Part shown: piece after piece, positions 30,701-41,241 of the stretch
How positions within the stretch are numbered: position 1 is the stretch's first letter
Layout: each line of letters begins with the position of its first letter
Assembly: GCF_012489685.1 (NCBI RefSeq)
Contig: NC_080045.1
Span: forward strand, 7,899,648 to 7,963,647
DNA length: 64,000 bases
Direction of reading: 5' to 3'
From: Lotus japonicus
Lineage: Eukaryota > Streptophyta > Magnoliopsida > Fabales > Fabaceae
Program-made: the position numbers and the translations under genes
The notes under the pieces: generated by a model
Databases searched by the model: none
Seen by the model: the letters and a program-made list of their open reading frames with translations, nothing else
What the model was told of the DNA's origin: nothing

Positions 30701-33700
30701 CAACTTTGCCAGAGACGGTATGCAAGATAAGGACTGGCTGTCTTTGGTGGCGGTACACAGTGATGCTTGGTTACTTTCTGTGGCTTTTTATTTTGGTGCT
30801 AGGTTTGGATTTGATAAGTCTGATAGGTATGTACTTTTCTTGACCCTTTTATAAAGATATTGTTTTACTCGGTTAAAGTTTTTTTTCCATCCATGTTTTT
30901 TATTGGTTGTAGCTTAGGCTTGGGTCAACTTTTCTGATTCCAGGACCTTGTTTTCACATTATTTGTAAATTTTAAACTAAGGATGGTTCAAACATATCCA
31001 TGGAACAAAGTTCTTTTCCTGCTTTGTTTGCACATAAATATTGAATAAAACAGAAATGATTAGGCTCAAAAGATTGGCTTGCATTTTGTCAAGATCAAGA
31101 TATTACATGGCGTTAGGAGAGGGATGGAAGATCGTTAATGAAAGGCGAAATCATACTCAAAACCAGTGTTGTCAATCCCGGATAGCGGCAGACCCAAAAA
31201 ACCCTATAGTGGTATAGCGCACAGCGGGATGGCCGCTACACTAAAGAAGGAGGAGGTTGGAGGATGCCGGAGAAGTTGTCAGAACCTTGCTAGTGCTCGT
31301 CAGAGGTCGCAATGTGACTAGAGCTCGTCGGAGGTCTTGTGGTGGCTGGGCTGGCAGCTGGGTTAGAACTCCAAGCTGAAATCTTGAGGAGGATGCATTA
31401 ATGAAACGCATGAAAATGAAAATTGTTAATGCAAATCTCCGGCTGCAAGTTAGACACATGCACTAAATCCCGTGAAAATTGTTAATGCAAATCCTTCCAC
31501 ATATCTGCCGCTCTCCATCCACACGTCATTCCTAGTTATAAAAGGATAAACTGAGTGAATTAACAATGAAAGGGTGTTGCACTGTTCCCAAATTGGATAG
31601 ATATGCTTTTGTATCGCGGGCTGCAATTGAACCATCAAAGAATTGCATTTATTCTTCGAAACTAATGCCATTTTCATGGACCTAGCCCAAGAGTGGTAAT
31701 TCTTATCATCTAAAGGAGGCAACACCATCACGGTTGCAGAATTTTCGCTTGGATGAAAGTAATAAGGGCTTGATGGATTCTGTCATTCTGACATGGATTG
31801 TCACTAACCACACTTCGATAGCTGCCGGATTTGGACTTGGAACTAGAGATCGAACCATGTTAGCAGCGATACCATCTGAGAGTTCAAAGGAGAATGCCAT
31901 TTGAGAGAAAATGAAGGAGATTAGATTCAATCTTTGATAGCTGCCGGATTTGGACTTGGAACTAGAGATCGAACCATGTTAGCAGTGATACCATCTGAGA
32001 GTTCAAAGGAGAATGACATTTGAGAGAAAATGAAGGAGATTAGATTCAATCTTCTGTTACAAGTCATGTATAAAGCAGTAGACTAAGTGCAGCTAAGTAT
32101 GCTACTCTTGGTAGTAGAGAACTTCTTCTTAACTAACTAATTCAGTAATTAGTTATATGGTTAGCTAATTAGTTACAAGGCAAGTTAAATAGCTAATCTT
32201 CCTGTAAATTTTTGTTCCCTTCTGTTGATAACTAACTGAATGCTCTAGTACATTCAGTCTGCTGAATTGTATTCTGTTTCCCAATTATTTCTTTCCTTTT
32301 AGTCGGAAAGGATTTTTGTTCTATCTTGATACTCTTTATTGTCATATCGTACAGCTCAAATTTTATAAGCTTCGTTGAGGGGAATCTCTTGTTTTTTAGA
32401 ACAGACACATACTTATGTATGCGTGGCCTGAATTCAGTGTCTAGGCAGTCCAATACTGTTGTGTATTTACTAGATGGTGGTTCCCCCCTACCCCACAAGA
32501 AAATAAGTTTGTTAGTGGTGTTTCAGTTGCATTCTCTTGATTCATTGATGGTTTGATCCTCTCAAATTGGTATTTAATTGAAGTTGTAATCTTTCAGTAA
32601 TATTTACTCATGTTCATGCAGGAAGCGACTATTTGGTATGATAAATGATCTTCCCACAGTATTTGAGGTTGTTACCGGGGTGGCCAAGAAACAAGGAAAG
32701 GAATCTCATAGCAGTAACAAACCCAAATCAAACTCTAAGGTATGCTACCTTGAAAATCAAACGAACCACTTGCCACTAATAGTTTGCTAGTTTCATACTT
32801 TCATTGCTTTACCAGTGAAACTAATAACATTTGCTTCTATATTTATGGTCACTCTTTTGTTCAATACAAGATTTGATGATATATGCTGTATGTTTTACTT
32901 TTTTCTCACTGCAATCTGCATGTGTTCCAAACACGGTTTGATGGAGTTTTTTTCCTTCTCTGAAATGTCCATTTGCATTATGTGGAAACTGGAAAGATAC
33001 AACAAATATACCGATAAACTTCAGGTGTTAGAAGGGTTTCAGGGAAAGGGGTATGAATTAAAAGTTTGGAGGGATTATCCTTTTTATGCTGAGGGCAAGC
33101 CTCCGCGCAACTGTATGGTTGCTACCATATGACTTTGCGGTCATAGGTTCCAGTCGTGGAATCAGCCTCTTGCAAATATGCTAGGCAAGGCAGCCTACAT
33201 AAGATCCACAAAGTAGATCCGGCCCCTCCATGGACCTCGCTCTTATCGAGAGCTTTGTAGCACTGAGTTTGCTCTGTTTTTTATCCTTTTTATACTAGTG
33301 TAATATGTTGTTTTCTAGATGCTAACATTTGAACTGATGAAGTATTTTGAATTTGGTACCTTTGACAATCAATGGTTGAGATTTACAGAACATCATAATT
33401 TGTTATATAGGTTCAAGCTTATGATTACAATCACAACCGTTGATTTCTTAATCAGTGGCTGTGATGTCTTACTTTAGCTTCTAAAGTGTCTCCTTCACTT
33501 TAGAGGAGCCTAATCATTTGTAATGAGATCTGGTTCCTGATTGGTATTTAACCATTTATCATTGTTATCTCTTTTGGTTGACATCTGCAGCGAGGGTCTG
33601 AACCTCAGGTGGTGAAGTATTCAAAAGGGTTGATATCGAAGGACGAGGACGAGGGCGAGGGCGAGGACGAGGACGAGGAAGGTTTAGAAGAGGAAGATGA

Positions 33701-33887
33701 AGAGGAACATGGAGAGACCTTGTGTGGGGCGTGTGGCGAGAGCTATGCAGCTGATGAGTTTTGGATTTGCTGTGACATCTGCGAGAAGTGGTTCCATGGA
33801 AAGTGTGTGAAGATTACCCCTGCAAGGGCTGAGCATATTAAACAGTACAAATGTCCATCTTGCAGCAACAAGAGAGCTCGATCTTGA
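27738..33887 (+). CDS. Alfin-like PHD finger protein, five exons
   Basis: Exons 27738-27831, 27920-27952, 30598-30826, 32622-32739 and 33591-33887 join in frame to 256 residues with GT-AG introns. The N-terminal Alfin domain starts [15 protein letters not shown] and continues through [50 protein letters not shown] and [26 protein letters not shown] Lys/Ser linker and a Glu/Asp-rich stretch follow. The C-terminal PHD finger (residues 203-249) has the C4HC3 set CGAC...CCDIC...WFHGKC...CPSC. Alfin-like proteins are nuclear and read H3K4me3 through the PHD aromatic cage (the FWICCD and KWFHG residues are present). Some act in stress and root-hair responses. The introns have collected a hAT MITE, a copia fragment and a SINE, but all splice sites look normal. 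Confidence 0.96.
28590..28939. mobile_element. hAT-type MITE in Alfin-like intron 2
   Basis: 350 bp with 13-bp perfect terminal inverted repeats TAGGGGTGAGCAT and an exact 8-bp target-site duplication cttcttgc (28582-28589, 28940-28947). An 8-bp duplication is typical of hAT elements. The interior has no coding capacity. Confidence 0.92.
29345..29900. repeat. AGCGGC-rich dispersed element
   Basis: Begins near gctgtcaatagcgtgctatag and ends near cgctattggagattgacta, weak inverted ends enclosing several agcggc/gccgct motifs. Similar motifs recur at 31165-31240 (ttgtcaatcccggatagcggc). Probably a decayed non-autonomous DNA element. Boundaries and class unproven. Confidence 0.4.
31240..32275 (-). 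pseudogene. Copia 5' fragment in Alfin-like intron 3
   Basis: Minus strand: an LTR-like AT-rich block (about 32055-32275), a primer-binding-like TGGTATCACTGC (near 31990), a leader, then gag similarity ([26 protein letters not shown], about 31650-31735) that decays near 31450. The gag resembles that of the element at 1-2024. The PBS and leader stretch is present twice as a 119-bp direct duplication (31817-31935 and 31936-32054). No pol remains. Confidence 0.7.
31817..32054. repeat. 119-bp tandem duplication
   Basis: Two head-to-tail units starting gatagctgccggatttgg, differing at only a few bases (for example agcagcgatacc versus agcagtgatacc). The unit contains the copia PBS. Confidence 0.9.
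33088..33280 (+). mobile_element. tRNA-derived SINE in Alfin-like intron 4
   Basis: 193 bp between perfect 13-bp direct repeats ttatcctttttat (33075-33087, 33281-33293). Pol III-type boxes lie around ggttgctaccatatg and ataggttccagtcg. The body has tcagcctcttgc, aaggcagcctacataaga and tccggcccctccatggacc, the layout of a SINE family common in legumes and other eudicots. Confidence 0.88.
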
Positions 33888-35157
33888 CAATTGATAGTTT
33901 CTCTAGCAATCTGGGATTAGTAGCTATAATCTTGGCAATTTTATGACTGCTAATCTGTTTAGTAGGTCAAGTTTTTAGGTCTTGCTATCAAACGCAGGTT
34001 CATTGTTCAGATATTAAGTTAGGTATGTGAGCTGCTACTGTGTTATCTAGAATTAGGATATTTATGTCATAACCGGACTTAAAATGATGTTCTGGTATGT
34101 GCTACCTTAGATTTGATGATGTCTTTAAATGTACTTGTGTCCATATTTTAGTGAACTTCTTATTATCATCCCATTGTGCATTGTTTTCACTTTTCTTTCC
34201 TGATTCAAGTTCTAACATTTGTTATGGATGGGTGAAAAGTGAAAAGGAGAAGAATCTACCCGAGTTTGACTTGTTTAAAGTTATACTGACTTAAAATAGA
34301 AGGGGTTTCATACCATTTGCTTTGATTTGCCATGAATTTTTTTTTTATAATAAATTTGTTACTCAGTCTTTTATAGTTTAAATGCACAGAAGGATACTGA
34401 ACGGAACCCTCTCATTTTCTCAAGGGTACCACAATAATGTCCTATAAATTGTCATTCCATCTTTAACGTGTACACGGTACATTATATTTGTCCTTGGGTA
34501 TGAAGTGCTGCACGTTGTTTTTATACCAAATCAACAAAACAACAATCTAAAGGCTAATTAAAAAGGGTTCGATTTAGTCTTTAAACTAGTAGATGCATGG
34601 GTACTTTTTTTAATTTATTTTGTTAAGTTTCTTCAATTTTCTTATGAATTAGTATTTATACCTATTGTTGGATATTTTGCACATATTTTAATAAATTTCT
34701 AAAAATACTCATGAATAGTATTTATGTAAATAGGGTTTTATTTCAAAAACGCTTAATTAAGTTATGTATTCAAATGCTTTAGATATTTTGTAACCAAAAA
34801 ATACTTTAGATATTTGGTATAACAAATCCAAATAAGATTTTTTTTTTGAAACTCCTAATAAGTAAATTCAATACACTATATATTAATTTCTAGTTTTCCT
34901 TTTTGTAAAAGAAAACTAATATATTGATTTCTACTGTTTCATACCAAAATTACAAAGAAACATGAAAAAAAATTATGCTTACATTCTTGTCTACATAAAC
35001 TATCTTTTGCTGGAAGGAAACAAATTCATTATGTGAGAAAAATCAATACGTTAGTTTGCTACGTTATACTTTACGGTTACAGAATTTTTTTTTTGATAGG
35101 CATTACGGTTATAGAAATGGAAATGAATAACTTAACTTTACAACTTCTAATCAACAA
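33888..35157. other. 3' flank of Alfin-like gene, no gene
   Basis: The 3' UTR should cover the first 150-250 bp. The rest is AT-rich DNA without recognised features up to the tRNA gene. Confidence 0.5.
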
Positions 35158-35229
35158 GTCGTTGTAGTATAGTGGTAAGTATTCCCGCCTGTCACGCGGG
35201 TGACCCGGGTTCGATCCCCGGCAACGGCG
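35158..35229 (+). tRNA. tRNA-Asp (anticodon GUC)
   Basis: 72 nt that fold as a normal cloverleaf. The acceptor stem GTCGTTG pairs with CAACGGC (one T-G wobble), discriminator base G. The D-arm has the A box TAGTGGTAAGT. The anticodon stem CCGCC/GGCGG-type encloses CTGTCAC with anticodon GTC. The T-arm is CCCGGGTTCGATCCCCGG (B box). CCA is not encoded, and a T run (ttttt at 35234) follows as the pol III terminator. It matches the plant nuclear Asp tRNA. The bases ATAACTTAAC and CAA upstream fit plant tRNA gene starts. Confidence 0.97.
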
Positions 35230-35505
35230 ATATATTTTTGGTTTCTTTTTTGTTTGGTTCGTTTAAGAATAAGTTAATGTCATCTTTATATGAGGCTTAA
35301 TCAACAAACTAATATTAAATATTTAATTTCTCATATTTGATAGAATGATAGTTAATTTCTTAAACTTATGGTAAATCAATTGGAACCTTTGACCAGCTCT
35401 ACAAATTTGTTTGCAGCTCCTGGTAAATAAAGGAGTTTTTAATGAGCAACTTGCTGTTTTACATCCAGGTTGCTACAGCGCAAGTTGCTAGTACCGGAAT
35501 GGTTC
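35230..35505. other. Spacer, nothing recognised
   Basis: Short AT-rich interval between tRNA-Asp and the hAT-type element. Confidence 0.5.
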
Positions 35506-35513
35506 TTTTAAGC

Positions 35514-36323
35514 TAGGGGTGCATATGGGTTGGGTTGGATGAATTTTAGTCAAAATAATATTTGAACCGATCAAAATTGTCTGGGTTGGATTTCACGAAT
35601 TTCTTTTTTGAACCCGATCCGAACCAACCCGACGAAGTTCGGATTGGGTTGGATGAATTGATTGGGTCACTATATTAAAATAATAATATATCTGAAATAT
35701 TAAAAAATCTTGAAAATATTATTATAAATTCAGAAAAAAAAGTTATAAAAAATATTAAATATGTTATAATACTAAATAGCATGAAAATGACACAAAAAGT
35801 TATAGCAAATAGCATGAAATAATACAACATAAATGACATATAGCCAAATATCATGAAAACATAAAACTTTATTACCAAATGACATGAAACAATCTAACAT
35901 AAATAGTACCTAAAAAGTAAAAAAGCAACACTAAATGTCATGTCATGACACTTGGAACTTAGATGTATCCAACATGCCAAATAATATATATAGACATGTA
36001 ATAAATAATTACGAACAAATACTCTAACTTCAAATATGACAAATAACTACAAATACTTAAGTCTCAAAGTTTCAAAAAGTCATCACTCCAACACTAGCAC
36101 TCCAAGTATGAGTAAAATTATAAAGAAAATTATTATTATATGTATGGATTCTGGGTTAGGTTGGATGGATTTGAACTGAATCCGAAATCCGATCCGAATT
36201 TGGTTGGGTTGTAGTAAAATCCATCTGATTAACCCGATTACCCGATCCAACCCGCATTTTTTCTATTGGATCAGATTGGGTTGGACGGGTTCATTAGGTC
36301 TACCCGGCCTTTGTTCACCCCTA
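35514..36323. mobile_element. hAT-type non-autonomous element
   Basis: Ends TAGGGGTG and its complement cacccctA, flanked by ttttaagc (35506-35513) and ttttaaac (36324-36331), an 8-bp duplication with one mismatch. Sub-terminal regions on both sides contain many gggttgg / aacccga motifs. 810 bp, no coding capacity. It shares its end motif with the element at 28590-28939. Confidence 0.8.
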
Positions 36324-36331
36324 TTTTAAAC

Positions 36332-37100
36332 TATGTTCAAAATCAAAAGGTATATGAGAAGGTGAGTCAATCTATTTGTGCCATAGTTGATTTATGCCTT
36401 CAATTAAAATTTGTATTTCTTATACAAAGTGTTGCTTTCAACTAGAAAAAGAAGGGGAAAGAAATTGCAAATGATACACTATCATTGAAGTTCATTAAGT
36501 TCATTAAGTTCAAGTGAAATGGATTACTATGTTGTTGATTTTGCGTTAGTTAGCGAGTTCATTACTTGTTTCAAGCCATTTAAATTCTGCTCTTGAACTT
36601 TGATGATAAGGATGAGTTGCTGACTGATATTGTCTAGTTAGAAAGTTTTATTTTTATTTTTTATAAGCGTCTAGTTAGAAAGTGATCTTATTATGGGAAA
36701 GATTGATTTGGATCCCACACAGTCATGAAATATGTTTTCAGTCCCTTTAAAATTAGGGTCTTTTGGTTTAAGCCCCTCTAAATGTTTTTTTTTTAAAAAA
36801 CACCAATAAATCAAAAATAATACTGATGTTTTAGACCCTATCGTCACCTTCACCTAACAGACACTAACATGACATAATTTTAGAGGTACCTAAACTAAAG
36901 AGCCATGATTTTAGAGACCTAAAAGTCTAAAACTAAATTTTTATCATGTCTTAGGTCCTCTAAAATCATGGTTCTTTGGTTTAGATCCCTCGAAACAATG
37001 TAAGGTGACAGCAGAGGTTGAATCCTCACTATTATTTTGCATTTAGGGGTGTTTTCAAAAAAAAAGGTTAGAGGGACTTAAACAGCAAGACTCTAATATT
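36332..37100. repeat. Dispersed repeat sequence, no gene
   Basis: From about 36690, repeated phrases of the type tttagaggtacctaaac / aggtcctctaaaatcatgg / agagggac, partly inverted, suggest an old non-autonomous element. Its sequence appears to resume after 41881, so it hosts the nested pair described below. Confidence 0.45.
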
Positions 37101-37724
37101 AGAGGGACCAGGGGCGGAGACGGGGGTGGCATACAGATGCCATGGCCACCCCCATAATTTTGTAACTCTCTTGAAAAAATGAAAAATGAAAATTTATTAC
37201 ATACTCTAAATTGAGTGATTGAAAAATATATAACATGATAGAAATTTTTTTTTGCACGCATTTTTTCAAGATAGAAATTTTCTTTACTTAAATCTCAACA
37301 TATAAACAATAAAAAATTTTGTATGTTCAATGATGTTAGACTACTAAGACCATATACAATGGTTGTATAATTTTGATGTTGAAGAGTGTTGAACATTGTT
37401 GAAGTGATGCAATGGTTGTTGAGGAGTGTTTAGAGGAGAGAGAACCGGCTGAATTGTTGAAGAAATTCAACAATGTTGAGAGGAGAGAGGGACGCCACGT
37501 GGCGCCCTCCGAATGGCTCGGTCAGGCGCGTGCAATACACGCGCCGACAGGGAGCGTGAGCTGCAGGTCTTGGAGAGAGAAAACGTGATGGTGGATATGT
37601 CCTGACACGTGTCATTCTCTGATTGGTTCCCCGGATTTTCTTTTACCCTTATCTTTTGAGCTCAATTATCTGATAAAAAAAAATTATCTGGAAAAAAAAA
37701 ATTATACCAAAATTCGTGATATTT

Positions 37725-37745
37725 TTTTCTCTATAAATAGAGACT
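37725..37745 (+). promoter_or_regulatory. TATA box for Harbinger ORF1
   Basis: ctataaatagaga at about 37731-37743, roughly 105 bp upstream of the likely ATG at 37847. Confidence 0.6.
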
Positions 37746-37846
37746 TGGTTTGTTTGATTTGGACACAGAAAAAAAAAATCAAGTTTTCACCATCTTATTA
37801 TCTCTCTCACCATCTTATTTATCTATCAATTAGCATTTGTTTTGAA

Positions 37847-39121
37847 ATGGATCCCAACAATCCCCATTTCAACACCCAGAATTCTTCAAACAACCCATTT
37901 TACAACCAAAATCCCAACAACTATGAAGATCCAAATCAAATTTCTTACCAACGTCCTCAAAATCCAAACTATTATCAAGTCCCACATCAAATCTCCAACC
38001 AACGTCCTCAAAATCCAAACTATTATCAAGTCCCACATCAAATCTCCAACCAACGTCCTCGAAATCCAAACTATTATCCAGATCCAAATCAATATTCGTA
38101 CCAACCTCCTCAAAACATACAAAATTTTAACCAGTCATCAATTGCTCCAAACTCTCATCCATCTTATGGATCTGTGAGATATTCATCTCAAACACCCCAG
38201 TCTAGTGGTTATATGCCAGTGGTTCCTGAAAATTTTCCGAGTGTTGATGTGTCGGAATTTCCGGAATTTTCAACACAAGTCAATCTTGGTGGCGGGTCAG
38301 CTGATAATGAAGTCAATGAAGTCACTCCTAAGAGCAAAAAAACCGTTTCACCCGCATGGAACACTGCACAAAATCTAGTGCTAATTAGTGGGTGGATTAA
38401 TTGTGGAACAAACAGTGTTGTCGGAAGAAACCAGAAAGGAGAAACATTTTGGAGAGATATTGCTGAGTATTGTAATGAGCATTGCTCATTCGATCCTCCG
38501 CGCGATTGGGTTGCCTGCCGAAACCGTTGGAATTATATGAACGCAAGATTGGGTAAATGGATTGGCGCTTATGATAGCGCTAAGCGTGAGCAACGAAGCG
38601 GTTAGTCGAAGGATGATGTTATCGCAAAAGCGCAGGAATTATTCGCAAGTGGGAAGATTGGTCAATTTACTTTCATGGAAGAATGGCGCGCTCTCCGTGA
38701 TCAACCACGTTTTTGTAGTCAGGTAGGAGGAAATAGTGGCTCGAGAAGTAGTGGATCTAAGAGATCACACGACAGTGATGCAAGTGGCTCAAACTCTATA
38801 GGATCAATTCCTCGTCCAATGGGTAGGGAGGCAGCTAAAAAAAAGAGTAAAAAGAAAATTAGAGAAGATGCCGACGAGGTGGTGGACAAAGAGTGGGATT
38901 CTTATATCCATTTCAAGGAGAAAGAGCTTGAAAAATTGGAAAAGATAGCATCGGTGCAAGCAGAGACTAACGAATTGATGAAAGAGAAGACTAATGCAAT
39001 GAAAGAGAAGACTAATGCTAAGAAAGTTAGTATGTATCTAAAGCTAACTTCGGAAGAGCATCTCAGTGACCGTAAGAAAGAGTTGTTAGAGCAGTTGTCC
39101 AAAGAGCTATTTGGAAATTAA
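37847..39121 (+). pseudogene. Harbinger Myb-like DNA-binding ORF with one in-frame stop
   Basis: Likely start at MDPNNPHF (37847); an upstream in-frame ATG exists at 37745 but lies before typical leader sequence. The N-terminus is Asn/Gln/Pro-rich, with a 17-residue (51-bp) repeat NPNYYQVPHQISNQRPQ in tandem. A Myb/SANT-like domain follows: SPAWNTAQNLVLISGWIN, TFWRDIAEYCNEH, WVACRNRWNYMNARLGKW. A single TAG at 38603-38605 interrupts it after KREQRSG. The frame then continues without shift (SKDDVIAKAQELF...) through a Ser-rich and Lys-rich part and a C-terminal coiled coil to 39121. In this family the Myb-like partner guides the transposase to the ends and the nucleus. One stop suggests recent loss or read-through. 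Confidence 0.85.
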
Positions 39122-39157
39122 TTTCAAGCGAGTCTTTGTCTGTATTCGGTCAAACTT

Positions 39158-39850
39158 TTCAGTGGTGTGAAGTCTGTAGTGTTTGCTTTAATGTTTGCTT
39201 TAATAATTTTCAAGTGGTGACAGCTATGTAATGTTTGCTTTAATGTATGGGTAACTGTGTTTGAATATGTACCACTCAATTCAAATCTTGTCCTTTTCCG
39301 ATAATTAACTCTGGTTGATAACTTATTTCAAATCCGCCAGTGGTGTCAAGTCTGTAGTGTTTGCTTTAATAATTTGCCCGTGGTGTCAAGTCAGTAGTGT
39401 TTGGCTTTAATAATTCTCGGGTAACTGTGTTTGAATATGTACCACTCAATTCGAATCTTGTCCTTTTCCGATAATTAACTCTGGTTGATAACTTATTTCA
39501 AATCCGCCAGTGGTGTCAAGTCTGTAGTGTTTGCTTTAATAATTTGCCCGTGGTGTCAAGTCAGTAGTGTTTGGCTTTAATAATTCTCGGGTAACTGTGT
39601 TTGAATATGTACCACTCAATTCGAATCTTGTCCTTTTCCGATAATTAGCTCTGGTTGATAACTTATTTCAAATCCGGCAGTGGTGTCAAGTCTGTAGTGT
39701 TTGCTTTAATAATTTGCCCGTGGTGTCAAGTCAGTAGTGTTTGGCTTTAATAATTCTCGGGTAACTGTGTTTGAATATGTACCACTCAATTCGAATCTTG
39801 TCCTTTTCCGATAATTAACTCTGGTTGATAACTTATTTCAAATCCGCCAC
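39158..39850. repeat. 170-bp tandem repeat array between the Harbinger genes
   Basis: The phrase acttatttcaaatccgccag recurs at 39321, 39491, 39661 and 39831 with exact 170-bp spacing. The three downstream units are nearly identical and the first is diverged. It contains runs of tgctttaataatt and ccgtggtgtcaagtc. The last unit ends just before the transposase promoter, so it may act as promoter or spacer sequence. Confidence 0.93.
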
Positions 39851-39948
39851 TCAACCACCATTCAATGTACCTATATATATGGACTCATAGATCCATTGAT
39901 GTACCAATATCCCAAATCTCTTCCAATCTACTTCAAATTTCACAAAAA

Positions 39949-41241
39949 ATGGATCCATCTGATTGCCCTTTTGATCTTGCAGCATACATTCAAAATAGTC
40001 AAATTGAAGAAGCTTATGTACTCAACCGATTTAGAGAGCGTCGAAGAAAAATTCGAGAAGATACTGCACCTCGTAGTAGAAAATATCTCGGTAGAGATCA
40101 TACAGAGGCAAACCAGAGGCTAATTGGCGACTACTTTGCCAATGAGCCTACATATGACGATGCAATGTTTCGTCGTCGGTACCGGATGCAAAAACATATT
40201 TTCCTTCGAATCATTGGTGACCTTTCAAGTAGTGATAACTACTTCACCCAACGCGTTGATGCAGCCAATAAACAAGGTATATCACCCTTAGCAAAATGTA
40301 CCACAGCAATGCGAATGTTAGCATATGGTGTGGCAGCAGATGCGGTCGATGAGTACATCAAAATTGGAGGTACTACAACATTGGAGTGTTTACGTAGATT
40401 CTGTAAAGGAATCATACGATTGTATGAGCAACAGTACCTGAGAGCACCAACCCAAGAAGACCTGCAAAGAATACTACATGCTAATGACATGCGGGGGTTC
40501 CCAGGCATGATCGGGAGTATTGACTGCATGCACTGGGAGTGGAAAAATTGTCCTAAAGCATGGGAAGGTCAATTTACTAGAGGGGATAAGGGAACCACAA
40601 CAGTTATTCTTGAAGCAGTTGCAACTTATGACCTATGGATCTGGCATGCCTTTTTTGGATGTCCTGGAACGTTGAACGACATAAACGTTCTAGATCGGTC
40701 ACCAGTGTTTGATGACGTGGAACAGGGAAAGACTCCAGCTGTGAATTTCTTTGTGAATGGTCGTCCCTATAATATGGCATACTATCTAGCCGATGGTATC
40801 TATCCTTCTTATCCAACTTTCGTCAAAACGATTAGACTTCCTCAAAGTGAACCCGATAAGTTATTTGCAAAAGTTCAGGAGGGATGTCGGAAGGACATCG
40901 AACGTGCATTTGGAGTTCTTCAAGCTCGTTTTAAAATCATCCGTGAACCAGCTCGCTTGTGGGACATAGATGACTTGAGTATCATTATGAGGTCATGCAT
41001 CATATTACATAATATGATTGTCGAGGATGAACGAGATTCATATGCTCAACGTTGGACCGATTTTGAGCAATCTGGGGAAGGTGGATCTAGTACACAGCAA
41101 CCATACTCGACCGAGGTTTTACCCGCTTTTGCAAATCATGTGCGTGCTAGATCCGAGTTGTGTGATTCAAATGTTCATCATGAACTGCAAGCAGATCTAG
41201 TGAAGCACATCTGGGCAAAGTTTGGAATGTCTCAGGATTGA
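39949..41241 (+). CDS. PIF/Harbinger DDE transposase
   Basis: 430 residues from MDPSDCPF. An in-frame ATG lies 84 bp upstream, but this start mirrors the MDP start of the partner ORF. Features: N-terminal LIGDYFANEPTYDDAMFRRRYRM, the helical DNA-binding region, then the DDE catalytic domain with D192 in GSIDCMHWEW, D244 in GTLNDINVL and E318 in KDIERAFGVLQARF, plus LADGIYPSYPTF. It cuts and pastes the element at TWA targets, in the nucleus, together with the Myb-like protein. The frame is complete with all catalytic residues. A TATA-like ctatatatatgg lies at about 39871. Confidence 0.95.
   Translation: MDPSDCPFDLAAYIQNSQIEEAYVLNRFRERRRKIREDTAPRSRKYLGRDHTEANQRLIGDYFANEPTYDDAMFRRRYRMQKHIFLRIIGDLSSSDNYFTQRVDAANKQGISPLAKCTTAMRMLAYGVAADAVDEYIKIGGTTTLECLRRFCKGIIRLYEQQYLRAPTQEDLQRILHANDMRGFPGMIGSIDCMHWEWKNCPKAWEGQFTRGDKGTTTVILEAVATYDLWIWHAFFGCPGTLNDINVLDRSPVFDDVEQGKTPAVNFFVNGRPYNMAYYLADGIYPSYPTFVKTIRLPQSEPDKLFAKVQEGCRKDIERAFGVLQARFKIIREPARLWDIDDLSIIMRSCIILHNMIVEDERDSYAQRWTDFEQSGEGGSSTQQPYSTEVLPAFANHVRARSELCDSNVHHELQADLVKHIWAKFGMSQD

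Noticed and set aside
32232..32556. Frames on both strands near the end of Alfin-like intron 3
   Set aside because: Fall in the copia LTR-like block and intron sequence; no domain.
37869..38177. Repetitive ORFs over the start of Harbinger ORF1
   Set aside because: Other-frame readings of the 51-bp repeat of the Myb-like protein.
39158..39850. Possible CRISPR-like array
   Set aside because: Head-to-tail 170-bp units without spacers, inside a plant transposon; CRISPR does not apply.
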